This document shows, piece after piece, positions 1-5,495 of a DNA stretch of 7,451 nt (position 1 is its first letter; each line of letters opens with the position of its first letter). Where the stretch lies: NCBI GenBank assembly GCA_030690755.1, contig JAUYGA010000224.1, positions 1 to 7,451 on the forward strand, in the 5' to 3' direction. The stretch comes from Nanobdellota archaeon (GTDB lineage Archaea > Nanobdellota > Nanobdellia > Woesearchaeales > JAUYGA01). The notes beneath the pieces are model-generated. The model was not told where the DNA came from. It saw nothing but the letters and a program-made list of their open reading frames with translations, and ran no database searches. Both the position numbers and the translations under genes were made by a program.

Positions 1-64
1 AAGGTGCGAGTCGATGCTAACCCGAACGAAGTGAGGTTTAGGACAGAGCCGTTTTTAGTAAATA
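1..64. repeat. GC-rich intergenic sequence downstream of queH, related to the spacer at 675-845
   Basis: This short non-coding stretch is much richer in G+C than its surroundings. It holds an imperfect hairpin: CTAACCC near 18-24 faces GGTTTAG near 35-41 around GAACGAAGTGA. It shares short words with the spacer on the other side of queH: AAGGTGC at 1-7 and 691-697, GGACAGAG at 41-48 with its reverse complement at 835-842, and GCGAGTC near 6-12 and 735-741. It is cut by the window edge, so its full extent is unknown. No gene is visible in it, and no T-run marks a queH terminator here. Reading it as a family member of the 675-845 element is an inference. Confidence 0.35.
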
Positions 65-622
65 TCACATATTTTTAGAAAACAGACATCCGCAATAATT
101 CTGCCGATAAATGTTATGTTCCCTGCACTTATTTGACGACATTAAAAAACCATTATTCTTCTTAAAATCCTGTTCAAGAAATTTAACATTCCACTTTTTT
201 TCTGCATTTTTTCCAATGATGCTTATCTGGCTTGAGTTTTTGTGAGGGCTGACTGTCAGAGTTGTTGTGAAAAAATCAAAATTGCTTTTCGATGCTAACT
301 CCGCAGTTTTTTGGATATTGTTATTGAAACAGACTTCGCATCTTTTGCCGCCTTCTTTTTCTTTTTCCAATCCCTTAACTAAATCAAACCATTCGCTGGA
401 TTTTTCTTCATATGGTTTATCCTCTAAGTATTCTATGAATTCAATATCCAAGATATTTGCTACCCTTCTTGTTTCTTCTTTTCGCTTCTGATATTCCTCT
501 CTGGGCCAGATCTGCTGATTTGCAAAAAAGAGCGAAACAACATAATCTTTTTTCAGCAGCTCAGCTACATAAATGCAGCATGCTGCGCAGCAGGAATGCA
601 AAAGTAGTTTTGGTTTTGGCAT
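65..622 (-). CDS. queH: Epoxyqueuosine reductase QueH (DUF208 family)
   Basis: QueH carries out the last step of queuosine synthesis: it reduces epoxyqueuosine to queuosine in the wobble position of tRNAs with GUN anticodons, using iron-sulfur chemistry in the cytoplasm. From the chosen start the protein has 185 residues, normal for the family. Family marks are the N-terminal LLLHSCC (cysteines 11-12), a WPREEY.KR segment near 39-47, RCEVC (cysteines 95 and 98), SPHKN near 125-129, and a C-terminal YRQNYCGC (cysteines 177 and 179). The frame stays open upstream to a TTG at 671-673, but I chose the ATG at 620-622: it starts directly at the conserved core, and the extra 17 residues are Lys-rich and unlike the family. 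No Shine-Dalgarno motif precedes the ATG, so a leaderless or short-leader mRNA is likely. It stands alone, with no other queuosine genes in the window. The family call is strong; the function is from family knowledge. Confidence 0.9.
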   Translation of the reverse strand: MPKPKLLLHSCCAACCIYVAELLKKDYVVSLFFANQQIWPREEYQKRKEETRRVANILDIEFIEYLEDKPYEEKSSEWFDLVKGLEKEKEGGKRCEVCFNNNIQKTAELASKSNFDFFTTTLTVSPHKNSSQISIIGKNAEKKWNVKFLEQDFKKNNGFLMSSNKCREHNIYRQNYCGCLFSKNM

Positions 623-734
623 TTTTTTGTTAATCTTTATTTTTTTACTAATATGCTTATAGCATCTTCTCAACTTAGGGCCTCGCCCTAAAGGTGCTCA
701 GAAACAAGTTTCTGGCATCGCGTTCAAGTGACTT

Positions 735-761
735 GCGAGTCTCAGAGCGTAGCGAGTCTCA
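735..761. repeat. Direct repeat GCGAGTCTCA, two copies, 17-bp period
   Basis: Two exact 10-bp copies lie at 735-744 and 752-761, separated by GAGCGTA. They sit in the loop of the long stem formed by 714-732 and 791-808. Confidence 0.7.
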
Positions 762-766
762 TTTCA

Positions 767-792
767 TTCGACAGGTGCCTTGTTCGACAGGT
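767..792. repeat. Direct repeat TTCGACAGGT, two copies, 16-bp period
   Basis: Two exact 10-bp copies lie at 767-776 and 783-792. The second runs into the right arm of the 7-bp stem (791-797). Together with the repeat pair at 735-761 it gives the loop a duplicated look. Confidence 0.7.
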
Positions 793-940
793 CACTTTCA
801 GCGATACCCGCGTTAGTGAGGGACGCTCGTTTAACTCTGTCCCTCTCCAATAGATGGATGCAACCCCTCGCAACGCTCATCTCTGTTTTTGATTTGTGGA
901 ATTTTGACCTTATGATGCTATGCGCATAATTTAACATGGT

Positions 941-2536
941 TTATTTATTGACTATTTGGTTTATTGCATTCACATAGGCCTTTGCGCTTGCAATGTTTAA
1001 GTCAAAATCCATGCCTTTTCCAGTGTATGTATATCCATCTCCGTTAAACATAACTTTGACTTCTACATAACCCACTGTATCAGAGCCTTTGCCAAGCGCT
1101 TTTGTGTTGTGTTTTTCTAATTTTGCATCAATTCCTGTTGCCTTATTGATTGCTTTGCATATGGCGTTTACTGTTCCATCGCCTTCAGATGTTTCTGAGA
1201 TTACTGTTTTATCTCCATTAAATGTTTTGAAAATACTGACTGTTGCTCTTGCTACTTTGCTGTCTCTTCCGTACTGTGCATCGCTGAATACAAATGGCCC
1301 GTCAGCAGTTATTTCGCAGTCAACAATTGCTTTCAATGTTTCAAGGCTTACAGATTTTATTGCATCTGCATAGAACTTAACCCGTTCAGTCGTCTTTTTA
1401 ATATGACTATCGTCTAAGGAATAGCCAATTTGTTCAAGACAAGTTTGCACGCCAGCTTTTCCGCATCTAGGTCCTAATTCCGCCATGTCTGTTACATAGA
1501 CCCCAAAATCTTTCTGGTCAAATGGTTCATATGTCAGCTTATTTTTTCTTGCGCCATCCCAATGGATTCCTGCTCCATGCATCATCACTCTAGAACCTAT
1601 GACTGGCTCTTTTGGAGGTATGGGTATGCCCACAATTTCCGAAACAAGATATGTCAATGGTCCGACTTGTTTTTGGTCAAGGCAGATTTTCTTGTTGTAT
1701 TGCATTTTATAGCTTATCAACTGAAAAACCAATAAATGCAACGGAAGATTGCCTGCTCTCTCACCTATTCCTGAAGCAGTTGTTTCAATCTGTTTTACGC
1801 CTAATTCAATAGCATTCAATGTGTTGGCTAATGCAAGTCCATTATCGTTGTGGCAGTGCACGCTAAGAACTGCTTTGTCAATATTTTTTACATTGTCCTG
1901 CACATTCTTTATCATATTACTGAACTCTCTCATTGTGGCAAAGCCAACTGTGTCAGGAAGGTTTATCACACTAGCGCCTGCATCGATTGCAGCTTCGACA
2001 ATACTGCATAAAAAATCAGGTTCTGTTCTGGTTGCGTCTTCTGCAGAAAATTCAATATAGCCCTTATTCATGATGCTTTTTGCTTTTGCAACGCTGCTAA
2101 CAACCATATCATAAACCTCGCTTGGAGATTTCTTCAATTTCTTCTCCATATGTATTGGAGATGTTGCGCAGAATATATGCATGCAAGGCATGAATGCAGA
2201 ATCTATTGCTTCATATGTACGGACAACTGAATCTAAAGTTGTTATTGAAAGGCCAGCGACTGCAGGGCTGCCTTGCGTTGAGCACATGTCTGCTGTTTTT
2301 TTGACATTTGCAAAATCTCTATCAGTTGATGTCGGAAATCCTGCTTCGATTACATTGACATTTGCCTTGATAAGAGCTCTTGCAATTCTTTCTTTTTCAG
2401 AAGGTTTCATGCCGCAGCCTTCTGACTGCTCGCCATCCCTTAAAGTTGTGTCAAAAATAATTATGTCATCTTTGCCCATATTTGTTGGGTAAATCATATT
2501 TGAATTTTTTGCATTAGTATCAATTTCATCACTCAT
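941..2536 (-). CDS. leuA: LeuA-type alpha-acyl-CoA condensing enzyme, probably 2-isopropylmalate synthase
   Basis: The enzyme condenses acetyl-CoA with a 2-oxoacid, 2-oxoisovalerate in leucine synthesis, in the cytoplasm. Its 531 residues match full-length LeuA with a C-terminal regulatory domain. An HMGL-like TIM barrel spans about 24-300: DTTLRDGEQ at 29-37 (catalytic Arg33, metal ligand Asp34), SAEDATR at 164-170, HCHND at 227-231 (metal ligands His227 and His229) and GIGERAGN at 256-263. A linker carries HGAGIHWDG (320-328). The LeuA dimer/regulatory domain covers about 400-531, with EGDGTVNA at 451-458 and the AS..AY element near 516-521. Where many relatives have a LGKHSGRH-like stretch this one has ELGPRCGKAGV near 353-363, so citramalate or another substrate cannot be excluded. 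The ATG has a strong GGAGG 6 bases upstream (2543-2547). No leuB, leuC or leuD lies nearby. No clear terminator follows. Confidence 0.85.
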   Translation of the reverse strand: MSDEIDTNAKNSNMIYPTNMGKDDIIIFDTTLRDGEQSEGCGMKPSEKERIARALIKANVNVIEAGFPTSTDRDFANVKKTADMCSTQGSPAVAGLSITTLDSVVRTYEAIDSAFMPCMHIFCATSPIHMEKKLKKSPSEVYDMVVSSVAKAKSIMNKGYIEFSAEDATRTEPDFLCSIVEAAIDAGASVINLPDTVGFATMREFSNMIKNVQDNVKNIDKAVLSVHCHNDNGLALANTLNAIELGVKQIETTASGIGERAGNLPLHLLVFQLISYKMQYNKKICLDQKQVGPLTYLVSEIVGIPIPPKEPVIGSRVMMHGAGIHWDGARKNKLTYEPFDQKDFGVYVTDMAELGPRCGKAGVQTCLEQIGYSLDDSHIKKTTERVKFYADAIKSVSLETLKAIVDCEITADGPFVFSDAQYGRDSKVARATVSIFKTFNGDKTVISETSEGDGTVNAICKAINKATGIDAKLEKHNTKALGKGSDTVGYVEVKVMFNGDGYTYTGKGMDFDLNIASAKAYVNAINQIVNK

Positions 2537-2542
2537 TTTAAT

Positions 2543-2547
2543 CCTCC
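2543..2547 (-). promoter_or_regulatory. Shine-Dalgarno site of leuA
   Basis: GGAGG lies 6 bases before the ATG on the minus strand, which fixes the leuA start. Confidence 0.75.
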
Positions 2548-2567
2548 ATCAACTTGTTTTATTGAAT

Positions 2568-2575
2568 TTTATAAA
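2568..2575 (-). promoter_or_regulatory. Candidate TATA box of leuA
   Basis: TTTATAAA lies about 35 bp before the leuA ATG. Archaeal initiation about 26 bp downstream of the box centre would fall near 2545, which would place the Shine-Dalgarno motif at the very 5' end of the mRNA. The match is good, but the flanks are AT-rich, so chance is possible. Confidence 0.4.
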
Positions 2576-2617
2576 TTGAATCACCTGTTTTTTGATGTTT
2601 ATTTTTAGTTTATTTAA

Positions 2618-2785
2618 TTTTTAGAATTTAGCTCTTTAAACATCAGAAGAGCAGTTGTTAAGAAACTTTCCAGACCCTTTAAAAACAACCAAAAGAGCCT
2701 TATCCCAGAAGCAGCAAAAGTTGCGGCAATAATTCTAAAGAAAAATGATTTGCTGAAATGCTATTTTCCATTCCACAACCCTTGA
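2618..2785 (+). other. Unassigned open frame without an ATG (possible gene remnant) in the leuA/envelope-operon spacer
   Basis: The spacer 2537-2876 holds no confident gene. Within it, the plus strand stays open for 55 codons, from just after a TAA at 2615-2617 to a TGA at 2783-2785. The translation looks protein-like: LNIRRAVVKKLSRPF, then LIPEAAKVAAIILKKND, ending LLKCYFPFHNP. It has no ATG, GTG or TTG near its beginning and no ribosome-binding site, and it would be the only plus-strand gene in the window. I do not recognise it. It could be the decayed tail of a lost gene or chance in AT-rich DNA. A 6-bp inverted repeat, GCTCTT/AAGAGC, spans 2631-2652. Confidence 0.2.
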
Positions 2786-2835
2786 TATTGTTCATAATCA
2801 GCTGAAAAGGCCTATTTATTTAAAAATTTTGCTAT

Positions 2836-2851
2836 GAAAAATGAGAAAAAT
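2836..2851 (-). terminator. Candidate T-run terminator of the envelope operon
   Basis: On the minus strand two five-base T runs (2846-2850 and 2837-2841) start about 27 bases after the stop codon of the last operon gene. Archaeal transcription commonly ends at such T tracts without a hairpin. The region is AT-rich, so the call is weak. Confidence 0.3.
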
Positions 2852-2876
2852 AGATGATTTGATGGGTTTTTACTGG

Positions 2877-3386
2877 TTATTTTCTCTTTCTTTTCTGTTT
2901 ATGTCTACTGTTCTTCTTTTTGCTATTAGCATTCTTTGCCTTCTTCTTCTTCAGTTTTTTTCTGATTGTGAAAAGTACAATCGCAGAGACGATTGCTAGG
3001 AACACAATCATGAAACAGAATCCCAAAACAAGGAATGTCAGGAAGGGATATGAAGCTGATTCATTAAGCTCATCTTCTGGAACAAAAGCCAGTCCGAGAA
3101 CGTTGCAGCATTTTTTCTCTTCCTCAGGGCCGTCTCCTGCGCTTTTCCTGAATGAACAGCTGCCGAATTCTGTTGTTATCATGTCTTTGTCGTCAGGAAA
3201 ATATGCTTTCCAGCCAGACGGAAGTTTATATGATACATACTCATCTCCGGGCCAGTGTCCTGCGCATTGCATTGTTTCCGGATTTATCGCTACGCTCCAA
3301 GGAGCAGGCGCAGCATCAGCTATTGCTGAAGAGAATATGATCATCAATGATATCAACAGCATAGCAGTAACAAGGTTTTTTTTCAT
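2877..3386 (-). CDS. Secreted-domain, single-pass membrane protein with very basic cytoplasmic tail (unknown family)
   Basis: I do not recognise this 169-residue protein. It has a signal peptide (about 1-26, ending AIADAA), an outside domain of about 85 residues with four cysteines (41, 77, 93, 94) and aromatic-rich stretches such as CAGHWPGDEYVSYKLP, one membrane segment (about 114-141), and a tail from 142 to 169 made mostly of Lys and Arg. The orientation fits an N-out, C-in protein. The frame can be extended three codons to a GTG at 3393-3395, but I prefer the ATG at 3384-3386: AGGTG (3393-3397) sits 6 bases before it, and the signal peptide then begins MKKN. The ATG starts one base after the upstream gene's TGA. 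It is the last gene of the four-gene envelope operon. The basic tail could bind the membrane surface, nucleic acid or a ribosome; this is a guess. Confidence 0.8.
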   Translation of the reverse strand: MKKNLVTAMLLISLMIIFSSAIADAAPAPWSVAINPETMQCAGHWPGDEYVSYKLPSGWKAYFPDDKDMITTEFGSCSFRKSAGDGPEEEKKCCNVLGLAFVPEDELNESASYPFLTFLVLGFCFMIVFLAIVSAIVLFTIRKKLKKKKAKNANSKKKNSRHKQKRKRK

Positions 3387-3387
3387 A

Positions 3388-4239
3388 TCATGCACCTATT
3401 AACAGACTGATGAAAACAAGGATAACCCCGCCTAATATGAAGCTTACGACATTCATTATCGCGCTTAATATGAATGCTTGCCTGAGCTTGATCTGCTTTT
3501 TGTTAAGCCAGCAGAAGAAATAAGCTTCGAAAACAATCGCGAATGATTCTGCAATTATGAATGCAAGCAAGATTGAGGTCAAAGCTAGGAATAAAAAAGA
3601 CAGCCAAATCAATGGCACTGAGATTATGTTTACCAATACAACAGTCAGCATAGGTTTTTTCCATTTCTTTACTTTCCATCTTCTGAGGAAGATAATTAAG
3701 ATACCCAGCTCAATCAGTATTGTCAATATCAACGCAGGAACAAAAATGATTAATGATGTGTAGTCGGCTTGCGAGCCTGAATCGTCTGAAGCAATACCTG
3801 CGTCTCTTTTATACTGTTCAATATCGCCACCAATGCCGGCAATCATCATTTTTCCGTCAGGGTTGATGTTCACAGTATAGTAATATTCCTGCAACGATCT
3901 TTTCTCAGAAAAACTAAAAGCGCCTGAAGTGAAATTTTTGTCATTAAGGCTGACCTGCAGCATCATCTCAGAAGGCACTCTTTCAACCCTATAATAATTA
4001 AAAGAGCACTGTCCTTGCACGCATTCATCAGAATTGTCTCTCTTGTCGCAGTTTTCCTGCGAACACGCGAGGATATTCGCTCTAAAATTATTTGTGATTG
4101 TCTGATTGTCATATTTCACAAGAAAATAAAGGCTTGCGCTGTCATAGCCATATGGGAGGACATCTGCATATGCAAGATTAGCCAACGCAAATAACAATAC
4201 GAAAACTGAAAGTATCGTGCCTGTTCTTTTATTTCTCAT
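3388..4239 (-). CDS. Multi-pass membrane protein with Cys-containing extracellular domain (unknown family)
   Basis: I cannot name a family for this 283-residue protein. A signal peptide (1-25, ending AYA) is followed by an outside domain of about 135 residues with four cysteines in one short loop (59, 64, 73, 78), which could form two disulfides. Four membrane segments follow, at about 163-185, 197-219, 221-244 and 254-281, split by the basic loop RRWKVKKWKK. The membrane part has polar residues inside helices (Asn204, Glu231, Glu238, Asn263) in an order (N..S.P, E......E, N..S...G) that from memory recurs in other uncharacterised prokaryotic membrane proteins; I cannot confirm this here. The ATG is fixed by GGAGG at 4246-4250, which overlaps the upstream stop codon, so translation is probably coupled to the lipoprotein before it. 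Role inferred only from position: membrane anchor or core of the envelope assembly. Confidence 0.8.
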   Translation of the reverse strand: MRNKRTGTILSVFVLLFALANLAYADVLPYGYDSASLYFLVKYDNQTITNNFRANILACSQENCDKRDNSDECVQGQCSFNYYRVERVPSEMMLQVSLNDKNFTSGAFSFSEKRSLQEYYYTVNINPDGKMMIAGIGGDIEQYKRDAGIASDDSGSQADYTSLIIFVPALILTILIELGILIIFLRRWKVKKWKKPMLTVVLVNIISVPLIWLSFLFLALTSILLAFIIAESFAIVFEAYFFCWLNKKQIKLRQAFILSAIMNVVSFILGGVILVFISLLIGA

Positions 4240-4245
4240 TTTTTT

Positions 4246-4250
4246 CCTCC
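4246..4250 (-). promoter_or_regulatory. Shine-Dalgarno site overlapping the upstream stop codon
   Basis: GGAGG lies 6 bases before the ATG of the membrane-protein gene, and its first base is the last base of the TAG that ends the 412-residue lipoprotein gene. This supports operon structure and translational coupling. Confidence 0.7.
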
Positions 4251-5488
4251 TAGCAGACTATCCTGAAATTCACGCATCGACCTTGGCTTGCTGACAATGC
4301 CTTGCTGCTTGAAGCATAGCAATAGCCTTCACAATAATATCTTGCATAAGACGGACAGCAGATTCCATTTGACAGGCAGTTTCCGTATCCGCAAGAGTTA
4401 GCTGAGCCGGTGTTGGTTGTTTTTCCTGTTTGCGTCTGAGGCGTTGGCTCAATAACTTCATATTCATAATAGCTTTCATAGCATTTCAGTTCTATAAGCT
4501 CACCGGGCTTTGAACCAGACAGATCTGCGCTGTGGTAAGGAAGTTCTTTCACAGTAGCTTTGCCAAAAATCTTTTTTGTCTCATCAAGTATCTTGCCGCT
4601 GCTGTCTGTTATTGAGAAGGTATCAAAAATAAAAGGAGCGCAGTAGTGGTAATTTACATTCTGTCCTGCTTTGGATCCTATCGGGCAGTAGACTGCTCCT
4701 TTTTCTCCTGAAAATCCGTTTAATGGAAAGTATGCAGAGCCTAAACCGCTTGCGCCTGGGAAACTATAATTCTGTTTTAACAGTTCCTGAGGGCAGGGTA
4801 TGTCATCGGACTCTTTCAGGTATTTTTTTATATTCTGTTCAGAATCGCATATAAGATCATTGTTTTCGTCTGCGCAATCTTCTTCTAATATCTCAGGAGC
4901 ATATTCATAGCATTTCATTTCCATCAGTTCAAGAGGTTTTGAAGCGTCTGCAGGCTGGAGCTCTTTTACAACCGCAGCAAATACTATCTTCCTGGATTCA
5001 GACAGTATGTTTCCTTCGCTGTCTGTTGAGGCAGGGGCTTCGTATACTGCATTTCCGCAATAATGGTAATTTACATTCTGTCCTGCTTTGGTTCCTTTTG
5101 GGCAGTAGACTGCTCCTTTCTCTCCTGAAAATCCGTTTAATGGAAAGTAAGCAGAGCCTAAACCACTTGCGCCTGGGAAACTATAATTCTGTTTTAACAG
5201 TTCCTGAGGGCAGGCAATATTATAGTTTTCCCTCCAGTCAGAAATCACATTATCGCAATAACCATCATCATCCTCGTCAAGACATTGCTCTTCTGCAGCT
5301 TCTTCTTCCGGATTGATTTCGGGCTGCGCAAGATTATCTTTTTGCAATTGGCCGGTATTAATATTGTCCTCTGAAATGTTTGTGTCTTCTGCTCGATAAG
5401 TGATATCCTTGGCAGGAGGACTATCAGAACATCCGCTAATAAAAATTAAAAGAATAATAATCAAACATACTTCATTCTTCAACATCAT
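4250..5488 (-). CDS. Cys-rich lipoprotein with duplicated domain and C-terminal Cys-knot-like module (unknown family)
   Basis: This 412-residue protein begins with a lipoprotein signal peptide ending ISGC (lipidated Cys20), so it should be anchored outside the cell membrane. An acidic, low-complexity linker runs to about 68. Two tandem copies of one domain follow: copy 1 from about 69 to 200, copy 2 from about 205 to 345. Each starts with a Cys-bounded acidic loop (CLDEDDDGYCDN in copy 1, a weaker CADENNDLICDS in copy 2) that resembles calcium-binding D.D.DG loops. Each continues into a core from CPQELLKQ to NYHYC that is almost identical in both, and ends with KCYE. A Thr/Gly-rich linker leads to a 47-residue end module with eight cysteines (366, 371, 377, 378, 386, 390, 405, 412), likely disulfide-bonded. 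Two ATGs stand together (5486-5488 and 5483-5485); the second is better spaced from the GAGGTGA that overlaps the upstream stop. The gene abuts its upstream neighbour exactly. Confidence 0.8.
   Translation of the reverse strand: MMLKNEVCLIIILLIFISGCSDSPPAKDITYRAEDTNISEDNINTGQLQKDNLAQPEINPEEEAAEEQCLDEDDDGYCDNVISDWRENYNIACPQELLKQNYSFPGASGLGSAYFPLNGFSGEKGAVYCPKGTKAGQNVNYHYCGNAVYEAPASTDSEGNILSESRKIVFAAVVKELQPADASKPLELMEMKCYEYAPEILEEDCADENNDLICDSEQNIKKYLKESDDIPCPQELLKQNYSFPGASGLGSAYFPLNGFSGEKGAVYCPIGSKAGQNVNYHYCAPFIFDTFSITDSSGKILDETKKIFGKATVKELPYHSADLSGSKPGELIELKCYESYYEYEVIEPTPQTQTGKTTNTGSANSCGYGNCLSNGICCPSYARYYCEGYCYASSSKALSASQGRCVNFRIVC
4640..4797. repeat. Intragenic direct repeat, copy 2 (158 bp)
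   Basis: This stretch matches 5057-5214 at a constant offset of 417 bp (139 codons). I count 8 mismatches in 158 bp and no gaps, about 95% identity. It encodes the core of the second domain copy of the Cys-rich lipoprotein. Identity drops sharply outside these limits. Confidence 0.9.
5057..5214. repeat. Intragenic direct repeat, copy 1 (158 bp)
   Basis: This is the partner of 4640-4797 and encodes the core of the first domain copy of the Cys-rich lipoprotein. The proteins of the two cores differ at only two residues (PKGTK against PIGSK), while the domain parts on either side agree at well under half of positions. Confidence 0.9.
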
Positions 5489-5495
5489 TCACCTC
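5489..5495 (-). promoter_or_regulatory. Shine-Dalgarno site overlapping the stop of the small lipoprotein gene
   Basis: GAGGTGA includes the TGA of the upstream gene and is followed at once by ATGATG. The spacing is too short for the first ATG and better for the second (5483-5485), so the Cys-rich lipoprotein may start one codon later than annotated. Confidence 0.55.

Larger units (their letters stand above)
675..845 (-). other. Hairpin-dense, GC-richer spacer between leuA and queH (possible structured RNA or intergenic repeat)
   Basis: Four inverted repeats follow one another in 171 bp. TTAGGGC/GCCCTAA (675-681 with 685-691, loop of 3) is perfect. CAGAAAC/GTTTCTG (699-705 with 708-714) is perfect but tight. 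A long-range two-part stem pairs 714-721 with 801-808 (8 bp) and 726-732 with 791-797 (7 bp perfect). GAGGGAC/GTCCCTC (818-824 with 839-845) is perfect. In the 8-bp arm one pair is G-U if the minus strand is the RNA but a C-A mismatch on the plus strand, which hints that the minus strand is the structured one. Inside the large loop lie two tandem pairs of direct repeats: GCGAGTCTCA at 735 and 752, and TTCGACAGGT at 767 and 783. No open frame of note crosses it. It could be a leader of queH, the 3' end of the leuA transcript, or a mobile intergenic repeat. Confidence 0.5.

Noticed and set aside
623..673. Upstream extension of queH to a TTG start
   Set aside because: The added 17 residues are Lys-rich and outside the family core, and the ATG at 620-622 gives a normal-length QueH beginning right before LLLHSCC.
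735..792. CRISPR-like reading of the tandem 10-bp repeats
   Set aside because: There are only two copies of each of two different short repeats, with 6-7 bp between copies, far below CRISPR repeat and spacer lengths.
675..895. Fragment of rRNA or a tRNA-like gene in the GC-rich spacer
   Set aside because: TTCGA occurs in it, but no cloverleaf closes around it and I recognise no conserved rRNA core sequence.
2537..2700. Leader peptide and attenuator for leuA
   Set aside because: No short frame rich in Leu codons with a ribosome-binding site and no competing hairpins with a T tract were found ahead of leuA.
3387..3395. GTG start for the basic-tail membrane protein
   Set aside because: AGGTG itself works as the Shine-Dalgarno motif for the ATG at 3384-3386, which gives a standard signal peptide. 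The GTG lies inside that motif.
2920..3402. Plus-strand 160-codon frame opposite the basic-tail membrane protein
   Set aside because: It is the mirror of a Lys/Glu-rich gene: the run of Phe and Ser is what antisense of Lys/Arg codons gives. There is no ribosome-binding site, and the opposite strand has a signal peptide, membrane segment and operon context.
4939..5316. Plus-strand 125-codon frame opposite the Cys-rich lipoprotein
   Set aside because: It lies wholly antisense to a gene with a lipobox and conserved duplicated domain, and it shows no motif of its own.
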